Assembly: GCA_018449715.1 (NCBI GenBank)
Contig: JAAVVA010000003.1
Coordinates: 1 to 64,000, forward strand
Direction of reading: 5' to 3'
Source: Acidobacteriaceae bacterium dw_441
GTDB lineage: Bacteria > Acidobacteriota > Terriglobia > Terriglobales > Acidobacteriaceae
Length of the DNA: 64,000 bases
Positions within the stretch are counted from its first letter, which is position 1, and every line of letters starts with the position of its first letter. The notes under the pieces were generated by a model. It was not told the DNA's origin. It did not search any database and saw only the letters and a list, made by a program, of their open reading frames with translations. Below are positions 10,983 through 19,488 of the stretch, one piece after another. The position numbers and the translations under genes were made by a program.

Positions 10983-11186
10983 CTATTGGATGCGCATGAT
11001 CTCGTGGGGGCGAAGCCAATAGATTTCTCCGGATTCCAGATAGAGAATCTGCGAATTGAGATTGGGGGCCTCCTCAAGACGACCGTGACCCATTCGTACA
11101 AATTCCGAAAGTATCTCAAGGACGACAGTTCGATCCGTTGAAGGCGCAACTTTGGAAATGTTGTTGCAGCTATTGTTGGTCTTCAT
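10983..11186 (-). CDS. Small hypothetical protein downstream of alkB
   Basis: 67 aa, MKTNNSCNNISKVAPSTDRT to HEIMRIQ. The ATG at 11186 has AGGA eight bases before it. Composition is that of a normal soluble protein (VLEILSEFVRMGHGRLEEAP, YLESGEIYWLRPHEI). It lies 88 bp downstream of alkB on the same strand, so it may belong to the ada-alkB operon. I do not recognise a family. The frame is open further upstream to 11234. Confidence 0.5.
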   Translation of the reverse strand: MKTNNSCNNISKVAPSTDRTVVLEILSEFVRMGHGRLEEAPNLNSQILYLESGEIYWLRPHEIMRIQ

Positions 11187-11274
11187 CTGTGAGATTCCTG
11201 CGTTATGCCTACGAATGCGACGACGGACATTCATGTCCTCTCTCGTACTTCAATGGGCGAGATTTCGACCCAAC

Positions 11275-11928
11275 TCAACCGGCGTTGCGAAACGTGAGGT
11301 TATAGCGAATCCGACCGAGTTGCGGATGCTCGCCGTCTCGCAGTGGAGCGATACCGTGATAACGCAGCCTCGCAGGGCCTCCCCACACAAGCACATCTCC
11401 ATGGACGATCTGGATGCGCCGCGTCTTATCCTCCCGCTCCAGACCTCCGAAAAGAAACGTTGCGGGTAGCCCCAACGAGACAGAGACGATAGGCTGCGTA
11501 AAATCTCGCTCATTTTTATCCTGGTGCAGCGATAGCCTCGCGCCAGGCTCGTACCGATTAATGAGGCACGCGTCCGGAACGAAACCAGGAAAGCCTGCTT
11601 CCTCTGCAGCGGCTACGGCAATCTTCTGGAATGCCGTGGGCATGTTTGGCCATGGACAATTTGTCTCCGGATCGATCAGGTCATATCGATAGCCGGTTCG
11701 GTCTGTAATCCATCCGAGCGCGCCACAGTTCGACATAGCAACAGACATGCGGAATCCACCTGGAGTAACCATATTGCGAAATGGAGACTGCTCGACAACG
11801 GACATCAAGGCACAAAGCACTTCATCCTCGACGCTAAGCGCAAAGCCGGCGAGAACCGCCGCACCGGCGCCGAGAATATCTCTCGAGAGCGGCGCCGGTG
11901 GTTCCATTCCAAAGAGCGATGTATTCAT
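11275..11928 (-). CDS. alkB: AlkB, 2OG-Fe(II) DNA repair dioxygenase
   Basis: 217 aa, strongly like E. coli AlkB: QSPFRNMVTPGGFRMSVAMS, NCGALGWITDRTGYRY, CPWPNMP, PDACLINRYEPGARLSLHQD. Iron ligands are H135, D137 and H191; R208 and R214 fit the 2-oxoglutarate and active-site arginines. It removes methyl groups from 1-methyladenine and 3-methylcytosine by oxidative demethylation. It follows the second dioxygenase gene by 9 bp in the ada operon. Confidence 0.97.
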   Translation of the reverse strand: MNTSLFGMEPPAPLSRDILGAGAAVLAGFALSVEDEVLCALMSVVEQSPFRNMVTPGGFRMSVAMSNCGALGWITDRTGYRYDLIDPETNCPWPNMPTAFQKIAVAAAEEAGFPGFVPDACLINRYEPGARLSLHQDKNERDFTQPIVSVSLGLPATFLFGGLEREDKTRRIQIVHGDVLVWGGPARLRYHGIAPLRDGEHPQLGRIRYNLTFRNAG

Positions 11929-11937
11929 AGCTCTCCT

Positions 11938-12711
11938 CTATTTAGCGTCATGGAAGATGACGCCGAGTGTGTGGCGCTGTCCTGTTCGCAGGCGACTGAC
12001 GCCATGCCGAAGATTGACCCTATAGCTGCCGCGTGTACCTTGCACAGGGCGATGGTGAACCGCGAAGGCGACTGCATCCCCCTGGCGTAGCGGCACGACC
12101 TCCGGTCGGGTTTGCATTCTCGGGCGTTGCTCGGTTAGTACAAACTCGCCGCCAGTGAAGTCCCTTTCAGGCTCAGAGAGCAGAAAGGCTACTTGGATCG
12201 GAAAAACATGCTCGCCATAGAGATCCTGATGCAGGCAGTTGTAATCTCCGGCTCCATACTGCAGAAGCAGAGGCGTCGGGCGTAATTGTCCTGCCTTGTG
12301 GCAACGTTCGATAAAGTCAGTGTGGCTTGCCGGGTATTGTATGCCGATGCTCATTCGTTGGTTCCACTGGTTCGCGATCGGAGCGAGTCTCTCGTAGAGC
12401 GCGGTCCGCAGCCTCTGTAAGAGATCCGGCAACGGGTAGCTGAAGTATTTGTACTCACCGTGTCCGAAACCGTGTCGGGACATCACCACGCGGCTTCGGA
12501 AGCCTTCATCTTCAGCGTATAGACCCGCTAAGGATTCGCATTCCCGAGGCTTGAGAATTGCTTTCAGCAAGCTATTGCCTGATTCGTTCAGCTCATCTTC
12601 CACGCATTGCCAATCGAGCGATTCGATCTGTGAAACCGCGTTTGTCGCGTCCGGAAGGAGCACGCTGACCTTTTGCGAGGCCAGTGCATCGTTCTCATAC
12701 AGGGTTTTCAT
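11938..12711 (-). CDS. 2OG-Fe(II) oxygenase of the ada-alkB operon
   Basis: 257 aa. The start ATG at 12711 overlaps the ada stop (ATGA), which rules against the longer frame to 12837. The C-terminal half carries a double-stranded beta-helix with CLHQDLYG (HxD iron pair), TGGEFVLTEQRPRM, LRQGDAVAFAVHHRPV, and a distal His near YRVNLRHGVSRLRTGQRHTL. It resembles COG3826-type oxygenases found beside alkB in many bacteria. The substrate is unknown; the operon suggests alkylated nucleic acid or protein. It is not a second AlkB, because the AlkB nucleotide-binding region is absent. Confidence 0.85.
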   Translation of the reverse strand: MKTLYENDALASQKVSVLLPDATNAVSQIESLDWQCVEDELNESGNSLLKAILKPRECESLAGLYAEDEGFRSRVVMSRHGFGHGEYKYFSYPLPDLLQRLRTALYERLAPIANQWNQRMSIGIQYPASHTDFIERCHKAGQLRPTPLLLQYGAGDYNCLHQDLYGEHVFPIQVAFLLSEPERDFTGGEFVLTEQRPRMQTRPEVVPLRQGDAVAFAVHHRPVQGTRGSYRVNLRHGVSRLRTGQRHTLGVIFHDAK

Positions 12712-13787
12712 GAGTGCGTCTCTCTTTCGAGAAGAGCACTCTTTCGCTCGACACCCCAGCGATACCCCGACAGAGCTCCATCCGTCCTGATTACGCGGTG
12801 GCAAGGAATCGCCACTGCCAGAACATTCGAAGCGCATGCCTGAGCTACAGCACGGACAGCCTTGGGCATTCCGATCTTCTTTGCGATGTCGGTATATGTA
12901 GCAGTCGAACCGGGTGGAATCTGTTGTAGAGCTTTCCAGACTCTCTGCTGAAAGGCCGTTCCACGAATATCGAGGGGCAGACCGAGCCCAATTCCGGGAT
13001 GTTCAATTAGCCCAACAACCTTCGCGACGATGTCTTCGTAGCCGGACTGATTGCCAATCAGATTTGCCTTCGGAAACTGGTCCTGCAGATTTCTCACGAG
13101 CGACTCCGAATCATTTCCGATGAGAATGGAGCAGACCCCTTTCTTGCTTTGCGCTACTAAGAGCGAGCCCAAGGAGCATTCGGCGATTGCGAAGAAGATA
13201 TCGGTATGAGCCCCGCCTGCTTGAAACTGGGAAGGCGTCATGCCGAGGACATTGTTTGTGTTCTCGTAAAAACGGCCACTTGAATTGAAGCCTGCTTCGT
13301 AAATAGCGTTCGTCACAGTATTGCTCCGTTCCAGCGAAGACCTCACCCGTTGACCTCGCTGTGCTGCAGCATAATCGTTCGGCGTGAGCCCGGTTATGGA
13401 CTTGAATATCCGGTGGAAGTGATATGTGCTCATGCCTACGTAATTTGCGAGCCGAGCGAGTGAAGGTATTTCTTCCGACTTTTCGATCAGGCGGCAGGCC
13501 TTCGCAATCTTGCTGGCGTTTTCCTCGGAGATGCTTGCCTGATCGGGCTTACATCGCTTGCAAGGACGAAATCCAGCTTTCTCGGCCTCGGTGCAGCTCC
13601 GGAAATACTTCACGTTTTCCGGCCGTGCCAGGCGGGCAGCGCATGAGGGCCGGCAATAGACGCCGGTTGTCTTGACGGCATAATAAAACTTGCCATTGGC
13701 TGAAGCATCGCGAGCGACAATGAAAGGCCATCGTGGATCGCTCAGTGTTGCCTTTGCCAGTTCTTCGTTTTTGAGAGACCTCGTCAT
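12708..13787 (-). CDS. ada: Ada: methylphosphotriester/O6-methylguanine methyltransferase and regulator
   Basis: 359 aa, the usual Ada length. N-Ada: DPRWPFIVARDASANGKFYYAVKTTGVYCRPSC with zinc cysteines C45, C49, C76 and C79 (C45 corresponds to the methyl acceptor). A helix-turn-helix of AraC type follows (SLARLANYVGMSTYHFHRIFKS). C-Ada: GTAFQQRVWKALQQIPPGST and the acceptor motif IPCHRVI with the cysteine at about 329. The ATG at 13787 has GAGAGGAA upstream; the longer frame to 13826 starts without one. It repairs DNA and, once methylated, activates this operon, as in E. coli ada-alkB. I did not find a clear Ada box. Confidence 0.97.
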   Translation of the reverse strand: MTRSLKNEELAKATLSDPRWPFIVARDASANGKFYYAVKTTGVYCRPSCAARLARPENVKYFRSCTEAEKAGFRPCKRCKPDQASISEENASKIAKACRLIEKSEEIPSLARLANYVGMSTYHFHRIFKSITGLTPNDYAAAQRGQRVRSSLERSNTVTNAIYEAGFNSSGRFYENTNNVLGMTPSQFQAGGAHTDIFFAIAECSLGSLLVAQSKKGVCSILIGNDSESLVRNLQDQFPKANLIGNQSGYEDIVAKVVGLIEHPGIGLGLPLDIRGTAFQQRVWKALQQIPPGSTATYTDIAKKIGMPKAVRAVAQACASNVLAVAIPCHRVIRTDGALSGYRWGVERKSALLERETHS

Positions 13788-13954
13788 TGGGCCATTCCTC
13801 TCTTTCAGGAACAACACTATCGACATTCGCGATTTGCAACACTCCGGTTCTTGCTTTCAAATTCGGTTCTCTTTCAAAGAGTATTCATCTGATGTCTGAA
13901 TGATTCCTTGCAGATGCTACTGAAGGAGCGCGGGCACTTCTGGAGAGCAGATCT

Positions 13955-14527
13955 TTGGATTGTCATCGTGCTACACCCGACGGGCTAAAGTACAGTGAAG
14001 AAGTGAAGATCAGTGAGGCCATCACAGTCCTTCGTACACCCCTCATCGAACGGGTACATCCACAATCCTGGTGTGACCTCGGTTGTGGTAGCGGCACGTT
14101 CACAAGGGCGCTTGCAAACTTACTGGCTCCGGACAGCGTGATTCACGCTGTCGATCTTGATCCGAGATCTTTGGAGTTGGTCCCGGACCATTATGACGGA
14201 GTCGTAATTCGTAAGACGTTGGAAGATATTGGGAATCCTAGCCTGCGCCTTCCAGTGGTCGACGGAGTTCTCATGGCAAACACGCTGCACTTCATTCAGC
14301 ACCAGCAAATGCTGTTGAGAAGACTCTTATCTGTGACAGATCACTTTTTAATTGTGGAGTATGAACGATCCAAGCCGAATAGATGGGGACCATATCCGGT
14401 CGGCTTTGAAAGACTGCGCCAACTCTTTTCGGAGGTAGGAGTGAATCGAGTGGAGAAACTAGAGACATTTCCCTCTCTGTTTGGTGGTGCAATGTATTCG
14501 GCTTTCGCCGAACGAATAAGTACATAA
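13955..14527 (+). CDS. Class I SAM-dependent methyltransferase
   Basis: About 190 aa. The glycine-rich motif I is WCDLGCGSGTFTRALANL, followed by HAVDLDPRSLELVP (acidic residue of motif II) and DGVLMANTLHFIQ. The C-terminal part contains a YPVGFERLRQLFSEVG segment typical of small-molecule methyltransferases. The substrate is unknown. The start is a TTG at 13955 with GGAG upstream; no ATG lies near. It precedes the ECF41 gene on the same strand by 84 bp and is divergent from ada. Confidence 0.8.
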   Translation: MDCHRATPDGLKYSEEVKISEAITVLRTPLIERVHPQSWCDLGCGSGTFTRALANLLAPDSVIHAVDLDPRSLELVPDHYDGVVIRKTLEDIGNPSLRLPVVDGVLMANTLHFIQHQQMLLRRLLSVTDHFLIVEYERSKPNRWGPYPVGFERLRQLFSEVGVNRVEKLETFPSLFGGAMYSAFAERIST

Positions 14528-14611
14528 TTTTGAAACTTCTGAATCCTTATTTTCCTTAGGCTTCGCGCCTTTCTCGCCAACTCTAAACTTTCTCCCGAGT
14601 AAAATGATGGA

Positions 14612-15532
14612 ATGCAGCCCTTTGAAGATGCCGGCACGCTCGATCAAGCTGTGTCAGTCTTTTTAAGCGTGCGCCCTCGTCTCTTCGGCATCGCCTACCG
14701 TATGCTCGGGACCATCGCCGAGGCTGAGGACATTGTGCAGGACGCGTGGCTGCGCTGGCAGTCCACCGACCGCACTGCTGTGCAAGATGCGACCGCTTTT
14801 CTTATCACCACGACAACGCGCCTCGCGATTAACCTCACGCAGTCCGCACATACCCGCCGCGAGACTTACATCGGCCCCTGGCTTCCCGAGCCCGTCGACA
14901 CTAGCTCCGACCCAACTCTTGGGGCTGAACGTGGCGAAGCACTCGAACTCGCCGTCCTGCTGCTACTCGAAAAACTCACGCCCAACGAGCGTGCGGCCTA
15001 TGTTCTTCGCGAAGCTTTTGATTACTCCTACAGCGAGATCGCAAATATCCTTCAAAGCACCGAGGCCAATGCGCGCCAGCTCGTTACCCGAGCGCGGAAG
15101 CACATCGCTGATGAACGCCGATCTCCTGCAAATGCCGCTGAGCAGCAACGGCTCCTTGCAGCCCTTATCTCTGCCGCTCAGAAAGGCGATCTCGCCGAGT
15201 TGGAACAACTCTTCGTCGCAGACGTCGTCTCCTACTCCGATGGTGGGGGCGTCGTCACTGCCGCCCGCATCCCCGTTCTCGGACGTGCCCGCGTGGCAAA
15301 GTTCATTTCATCCTTCGCCTCGCACTTCTGGACTGGCGTAACCCTTACTTCCATGGAGACCAACGGCCAGCCGTCCGTGCTCATTTCGCGCGGCGATACT
15401 CTCATTGCGCTAGTGTCGATCGACGCATCGGAACGGGGTATCGGCCAGATCATGTGGATCATGAATCCCGCAAAACTCGTCGCAATCTCCAAGTCCGGGT
15501 CGCGCCCAAGCACTTCATTCTCTGCCGTCTGA
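14612..15532 (+). CDS. ECF41-family (SigJ-like) RNA polymerase sigma factor
   Basis: 306 aa. Region 2: RPRLFGIAYRMLGTIAEAEDIVQDAWLRW; region 4: LTPNERAAYVLREAFDYSYSEIANIL with EANARQLVTRARKHI. A C-terminal extension of about 110 aa of SnoaL-like fold includes VVSYSDGGG and ends near IMWIMNPAKLVAI, the DGGG and NP(D/A)KL marks of ECF41. This extension controls activity in place of a membrane anti-sigma factor. ECF41 genes normally neighbour a carboxymuconolactone decarboxylase, oxidoreductase or epimerase gene; here a cupin and an NmrA-like oxidoreductase follow, with an ECF41-type promoter motif between. Confidence 0.93.
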   Translation: MQPFEDAGTLDQAVSVFLSVRPRLFGIAYRMLGTIAEAEDIVQDAWLRWQSTDRTAVQDATAFLITTTTRLAINLTQSAHTRRETYIGPWLPEPVDTSSDPTLGAERGEALELAVLLLLEKLTPNERAAYVLREAFDYSYSEIANILQSTEANARQLVTRARKHIADERRSPANAAEQQRLLAALISAAQKGDLAELEQLFVADVVSYSDGGGVVTAARIPVLGRARVAKFISSFASHFWTGVTLTSMETNGQPSVLISRGDTLIALVSIDASERGIGQIMWIMNPAKLVAISKSGSRPSTSFSAV

Positions 15533-15552
15533 ACAATCTTGTTCACGAGCCA

Positions 15553-15579
15553 TGTCACAGAACACACCTGTCCTCGGTC
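15553..15579 (+). promoter_or_regulatory. Candidate ECF41 promoter upstream of the cupin gene
   Basis: TGTCACA at 15553-15559 equals the -35 element described for ECF41 sigma factors. GGTC follows at 15576-15579 after a 16-base spacer, one mismatch from the CGTC -10 element. It lies just after the sigma gene and 37 bases upstream of the cupin start, as expected for an ECF41 target promoter. Confidence 0.6.
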
Positions 15580-15615
15580 CTTGTTATTAAGAACGATGGA
15601 ATAAGGAGTGGATCG

Positions 15616-15996
15616 ATGAAGAAAATTCTCTTGCTGACATGCCTTCTTGCCGGAACGGCAATGGCTCAGCAAGCCAAAGTCACACCTCTCATATCAAAGA
15701 ACCTGACAGACCTGCCCGGCAAGGAAGGCCTGATGATCACGGTCGACTATCCGCCCGGCGCGTCAGACCCTATCCACCGCCACAACGCGCACGGATTTAT
15801 CTATGTGCTTGAAGGTTCCGTAGTCATGCAGGTTAAGGGCAGCAAAGAGACGACGCTGACGCCGGGCCAGACCTTTTACGAAGGCCCAGACGACATCCAC
15901 ATCGTGGGCCGCAACGCAAGCAAGACCAAACCTGCGAAGTTTCTTGTCTTCCTGATCAAAGACAAAGACACCCCGGTACTGATCCCGGTGAAATAA
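15616..15996 (+). CDS. Secreted cupin-domain protein
   Basis: 126 aa with a signal peptide (MKKILLLTCLLAGTAMAQQ). One cupin domain: PPGASDPIHRHNAHGFIYVLEGSVVMQVKG (motif 1 with HRHNA) and GQTFYEGPDDIHIVGRN (motif 2 with the final His). A metal site is likely. AAGGAG seven bases before the ATG supports the start. Predicted target of the upstream ECF41 factor; the reaction is not known. Confidence 0.85.
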   Translation: MKKILLLTCLLAGTAMAQQAKVTPLISKNLTDLPGKEGLMITVDYPPGASDPIHRHNAHGFIYVLEGSVVMQVKGSKETTLTPGQTFYEGPDDIHIVGRNASKTKPAKFLVFLIKDKDTPVLIPVK

Positions 15997-16101
15997 TTCG
16001 GCCCAAACTACAGCCAAAGCGATACAAGCATACTCCGCAACACTGGGAATATCCCGGACAACCCTCGTTTGCCTGTGCGGCAGCGAAACGAAAGGTAATT
16101 T

Positions 16102-16860
16102 ATGAAAATCGTAGTGATCGGCGGTACTGGACTCATCGGAAAGAGGCTCGTCAACGAGCTCATCGTAAAGGGCCATGAGGCTATTGCAGCCTCACCTTCC
16201 TCTGGCGTGAACACTCTCACAGGCGTAGGACTTGCGGAAGTCTTCGACGGTACACACGCTGTCGTCGACGTTTCAAACTCTCCGTCGTTCGAAGAGACAG
16301 CCGTGCTGAACTTCTTCGAGACCTCAACACGTAACATCGTCGCAGCAGGAAAGGCTGCCGGGGTCTCTCATTACGTTGCACTCTCCGTCGTAGGAGCCGA
16401 CCGTCTGGCCGCCGGTGGCTACATGCGCGCCAAGATCGCGCAGGAACTCCTGATCAAGGCTTCCGGCCTTCAGTTCACCATCCTTCGCGCAACTCAGTTC
16501 TTCGAGTTTCTCTCCGCTATCGCTGATACGGCCACGCAGGAAGACGTCGTCCGCCTGCCTTCGGCACTCATGCAGCCGCTCGCAGCCGATGATGTCGCCA
16601 CTACTCTTGTCGACGTCGTTCTCAGCAAACCGGCCAACGTCATTCTAGAAGTCGCCGGACCTGAGCGTCTCCCCATGGCCGACCTCGTACGCAGAGCGCT
16701 CGTCGCAAAGCACGACCCACGCAACGTAATTGCCGACCCGAATGCAACCTACTTTGGTTACATGATCGATGACAACTCCCTCAACCCCAGCACCCACAAT
16801 CCACGCATAGCACCAACCCGGCTTGATGACTGGCTCCTCCACACCACAACTAGCAAGTAA
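16102..16860 (+). CDS. NmrA-like NAD(P)-binding oxidoreductase/epimerase
   Basis: 252 aa. MKIVVIGGTGLIGKRLVNEL is a Rossmann GGTGxxG motif; YMRAKIAQELLIKASGLQFTILRATQFFEF is typical of atypical SDR/NmrA proteins, with the K of YMRAKxxQE. AAAGG precedes the ATG. This is the oxidoreductase/epimerase-type partner expected next to ECF41. It is probably co-transcribed with the cupin gene, 105 bp upstream. A strong hairpin follows at 16878-16909. Confidence 0.85.
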   Translation: MKIVVIGGTGLIGKRLVNELIVKGHEAIAASPSSGVNTLTGVGLAEVFDGTHAVVDVSNSPSFEETAVLNFFETSTRNIVAAGKAAGVSHYVALSVVGADRLAAGGYMRAKIAQELLIKASGLQFTILRATQFFEFLSAIADTATQEDVVRLPSALMQPLAADDVATTLVDVVLSKPANVILEVAGPERLPMADLVRRALVAKHDPRNVIADPNATYFGYMIDDNSLNPSTHNPRIAPTRLDDWLLHTTTSK

Positions 16861-17347
16861 CCACGAATGTCCGGTAGCCCCGCCCTTCGCAGATGAGCGG
16901 AGGGTGGGGTCCATGATCGCTATTTGTCGGTATCGAACTGGCAGTATTCGTTGAGGTATTGGGTATGCTATGAGACTGCTGCAGTTGTAATTACAGAGTC
17001 CGGCAAGTTGGCGCGTGGAAGGACGAACTCAGAAGCGTAAGCAATCTTGAGCGGCGAACCTTTGCGAAGCAGAGGCAGAGGTCAATCTCCTCTCGGACTA
17101 CATGGAGCAGGGTGCTGAAATACGGGCTTTGCAGTTTTTAATGCTCAAGGGTGCTGTAGTTGGCAGTCGATGGGCCATGAAGGCATTTAGATACAACCGT
17201 TTAGCATAACTGTCACAGTAGACCCGAATCACGCTGCGAGTGATCGCCTAAAAAGGAATTACGAACAAATTCGTGACGTTGCAGGCCCCCCGCAACCACA
17301 CGAATTTACGCCTTGAAGACCCAGACCACATCTTGGGCTCGAACGAA
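16861..17347. other. 487-bp gap with a strong hairpin at 16878-16909
   Basis: No gene seen. At its left end CCCCGCCCTTCGC pairs with GCGGAGGGTGGGG (13 pairs including two G-T, loop of 6), just after the NmrA-like stop; no T run follows, so it is an mRNA 3' stem or a factor-dependent terminator. The remaining sequence marks the border to the accessory region. Confidence 0.5.
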
Positions 17348-18724
17348 CTATTGAATTACAGAAGTCTTCGGGGGAACGTCGTCCAAACCACTCTTTACTA
17401 TCGCAACTTCAGCAACTGCCGAGGAAGCCTCAGCGTCACCGAGCATCTCGTTGTCCAAACCCAGCAGCAGGTTTTCAGCTTCCGAGGAAGAGAGAACTTC
17501 TTCAATCTCTGGATCGATGAGACGTTCACGCAAACTTTGATCAATCTGTTGTTGAAGGTGAAAAATTCGGGCCTGCGCCCGAGCAAGCACAGTGTGGTAG
17601 GTTGCTGGAACCACTTTAAGATAATCGCCTATTCGATTAAATTGCAGGTTCGGAGGGCATATAGTACCCAAGACCCAGCATTCAATGATCGTGTTGCTCT
17701 GAACACATCCGCGCTCACGTAGTTCCAATGCGTAATCTCGAGCCTGGTCGAGTTCTTTTTGACTTAGAGCGAATCCACCCCGTTTCAATTCAACGATTAG
17801 AACCTTTGAGATACCGTGGACCTCACAATCGTCGCCATACGCATCCGCGCTGTAGATGCCGACCGACCTGTCGGCCAGTGCTACAAAGTCTGGCCTACGG
17901 CGACTTACTTCTGCTTCGGCCACGCCAAAGAAATTCCTTACGACTTCGGCCATGCCTCTATTCGACCGAAATTCGATCCCTTCGTACTCAGGACCGAAAA
18001 CCCATAGACCCCTCTCAAAGAGTGGTTGTAAAACATGAAGCTCGTCACTCGTCGACTTGCCCACAAGTTCGTTGAGCCGCTTGAGGAGAGTTAGTCGCTT
18101 TTCAAGTTCATTTAAAACGATTTCTGCGGTTCCGGCATCCCAAGACTTTATAAGCTGGTTCCAGGTGCCCAGATCATCTGGGGAGCACGCCGCTAATTGA
18201 GTTAATAATTCATACCCCATCTTGCTTTGCTCAAGTTTGCTGAAAATCTCAACGGTCTTGGCTAGATCTTTGGGAGACAATGAGGGACAGCGTTCTTGAA
18301 CTTCGTCGGCAAATTTGCCGACGGCAGCCTTTCCTACTGCAGGCAAGTCTCGCAATATGATTTTGCTCCGAGCGAGAGCCTCGATCTTCCTGCTCTTTCT
18401 GCTTTCGGACATCAACTCACCGAGTGCCTTTATCACAAATCTATGCACCTGATCTCTGACCGAGTTGAAGCGTTTCGTTACGAAGAAGCCGGTCCAGTCC
18501 GCTTTCACTTCTTCAACTAGAATATTGGCCTCAATAACAAAACTGTAGCGTTTAGCTTCCGTGGTCCTGCCATCTAGGTACTGCCCTTCACCATCGAGTC
18601 CGTCCCATGAAGGTTCACCAACCATGCGTCCATTTACCCACCAGGTAATTCCACGAAGCTTGATGGTTCGGTCCTGGATCGCAGCGTCGATACGGTGAAT
18701 CGTGATCGATCCGACGCCTTCCAC
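17348..18724 (-). CDS. PD-(D/E)XK nuclease-like part of a split GHKL-ATPase protein
   Basis: 458 aa if started at the GTG at 18724, though the same frame remains open upstream into the ATPase gene. Near the middle it has RRRPDFVAL and, after about 35 residues, KVLIVELKRGGF, the D...ExK active-site pattern of PD-(D/E)XK nucleases. The preceding region is helical (SLSPKDLAKTVEIFSKLEQS) and the tail is acidic. The GHKL ATPase gene 2 bp upstream lacks its C-terminal part, and similar proteins that I know are single chains, so this is most likely the second half of one gene broken by a one-base shift near 18745-18757. Re-initiation at the GTG after the TGA is also possible. Likely anti-phage or DNA-processing role. 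Confidence 0.65.
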   Translation of the reverse strand: MEGVGSITIHRIDAAIQDRTIKLRGITWWVNGRMVGEPSWDGLDGEGQYLDGRTTEAKRYSFVIEANILVEEVKADWTGFFVTKRFNSVRDQVHRFVIKALGELMSESRKSRKIEALARSKIILRDLPAVGKAAVGKFADEVQERCPSLSPKDLAKTVEIFSKLEQSKMGYELLTQLAACSPDDLGTWNQLIKSWDAGTAEIVLNELEKRLTLLKRLNELVGKSTSDELHVLQPLFERGLWVFGPEYEGIEFRSNRGMAEVVRNFFGVAEAEVSRRRPDFVALADRSVGIYSADAYGDDCEVHGISKVLIVELKRGGFALSQKELDQARDYALELRERGCVQSNTIIECWVLGTICPPNLQFNRIGDYLKVVPATYHTVLARAQARIFHLQQQIDQSLRERLIDPEIEEVLSSSEAENLLLGLDNEMLGDAEASSAVAEVAIVKSGLDDVPPKTSVIQ

Positions 18725-18726
18725 GT

Positions 18727-19368
18727 TCAGCGAATCTGTATGTAAATCTTTGAGAGTCTGAAGGGATACCGCTCGCCCGTTGAGCGTGATAGAGAAAGAT
18801 GGTCAACGCTAAACTTTGATCCAATCAATTCAGCGATCGTGTCGGGGGGTAAAAGTCGTCTGTAGGCGTGAGCCGTAACGATGGTCCCGTGTCCAAGGCT
18901 ATCCGTTTCTGACTCGATATCGGAGTGAAACGGCTCACTGCCACCGTTTGTCAGTCGCACCTCGGCGACGATGCGCTTACCGTCCTTCGTAGTGGTCACA
19001 GTATATGAATCGGCAAAGCAAAAGGGGCTATACCGCCCCTTACCATTTCTGCCGAACGCAGTGCGGGAATGTTTTTTTACCCCAGGCGGAAAGACTACCT
19101 GCGCACCCTGTTCTTGAATCCGGCTGTACGACAATGTCCCCCAACGTCGTGCAAACTCATCCCGCGTCATCCCTATGCCGTTGTCGGTGACTTTGATTTC
19201 GCCAGTGGCTCCAGATGGCCAGACAATTTCTACCCGTGTCGAACCTGCGTCGTAGGCATTGGCTACGAGCTCCAAGATCGCTACCCTGGGATCAATCGTT
19301 ATTGGCCCAGCATGGTCCCGTAAGAAGTTGGAGCCGAATGCAAGCGGTAGATTGTCGTTCTCGTTCAT
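18727..19368 (-). CDS. GHKL (Hsp90-like) ATPase, first half of a frameshifted protein
   Basis: 213 aa, starting MNENDNLPLAFGSNFLRDHA. Motifs of the GHKL ATP site: ILELVANAYDAGSTRVEIVW (N box, E and N present), KVTDNGIGMTRDEFARRWGTL (G1 box DNGxGM) and FGRNGKGRYSPFCFADSY (G2 lid), then LGHGTIVTAHA. The frame stops at 18727 directly after YPFRLSK, where the other frame continues as DLHTDSLNVEGVGSITIHR. Such ATPases open DNA or drive conformational clamps in MutL, gyrase, MORC and several defence proteins. It lies next to a decayed integrase, fitting a mobile defence gene. Confidence 0.75.
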   Translation of the reverse strand: MNENDNLPLAFGSNFLRDHAGPITIDPRVAILELVANAYDAGSTRVEIVWPSGATGEIKVTDNGIGMTRDEFARRWGTLSYSRIQEQGAQVVFPPGVKKHSRTAFGRNGKGRYSPFCFADSYTVTTTKDGKRIVAEVRLTNGGSEPFHSDIESETDSLGHGTIVTAHAYRRLLPPDTIAELIGSKFSVDHLSLSRSTGERYPFRLSKIYIQIR

Positions 19369-19488
19369 AGGTAGCTCTACAGAAGGTCCAAGAGATTTTT
19401 CCAGGAATATATTTCTGGAAGTGCAGTGGTGCTGCGTATTCAGTTTATGGTCAGAAGCCGGGTTTCAAGCCAGAAGAACGATAAGTTC

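Noticed and set aside
17211..17217. Second TGTCACA, possible ECF41 -35
   Set aside because: No CGTC-like -10 at 16-17 bases and no gene starts downstream on that strand; the nuclease gene converges on it.
17273..17722. 149-codon plus-strand ORF
   Set aside because: It lies almost wholly antisense to the nuclease gene, whose own frame shows clear motifs; no family resemblance or ribosome site.
18745..18757. Programmed frameshift in the ATPase-nuclease gene
   Set aside because: The junction CTCTCAAAGATTT has no X-XXY-YYZ slippery heptamer or clear downstream stem, so a broken gene or sequence error is more likely.
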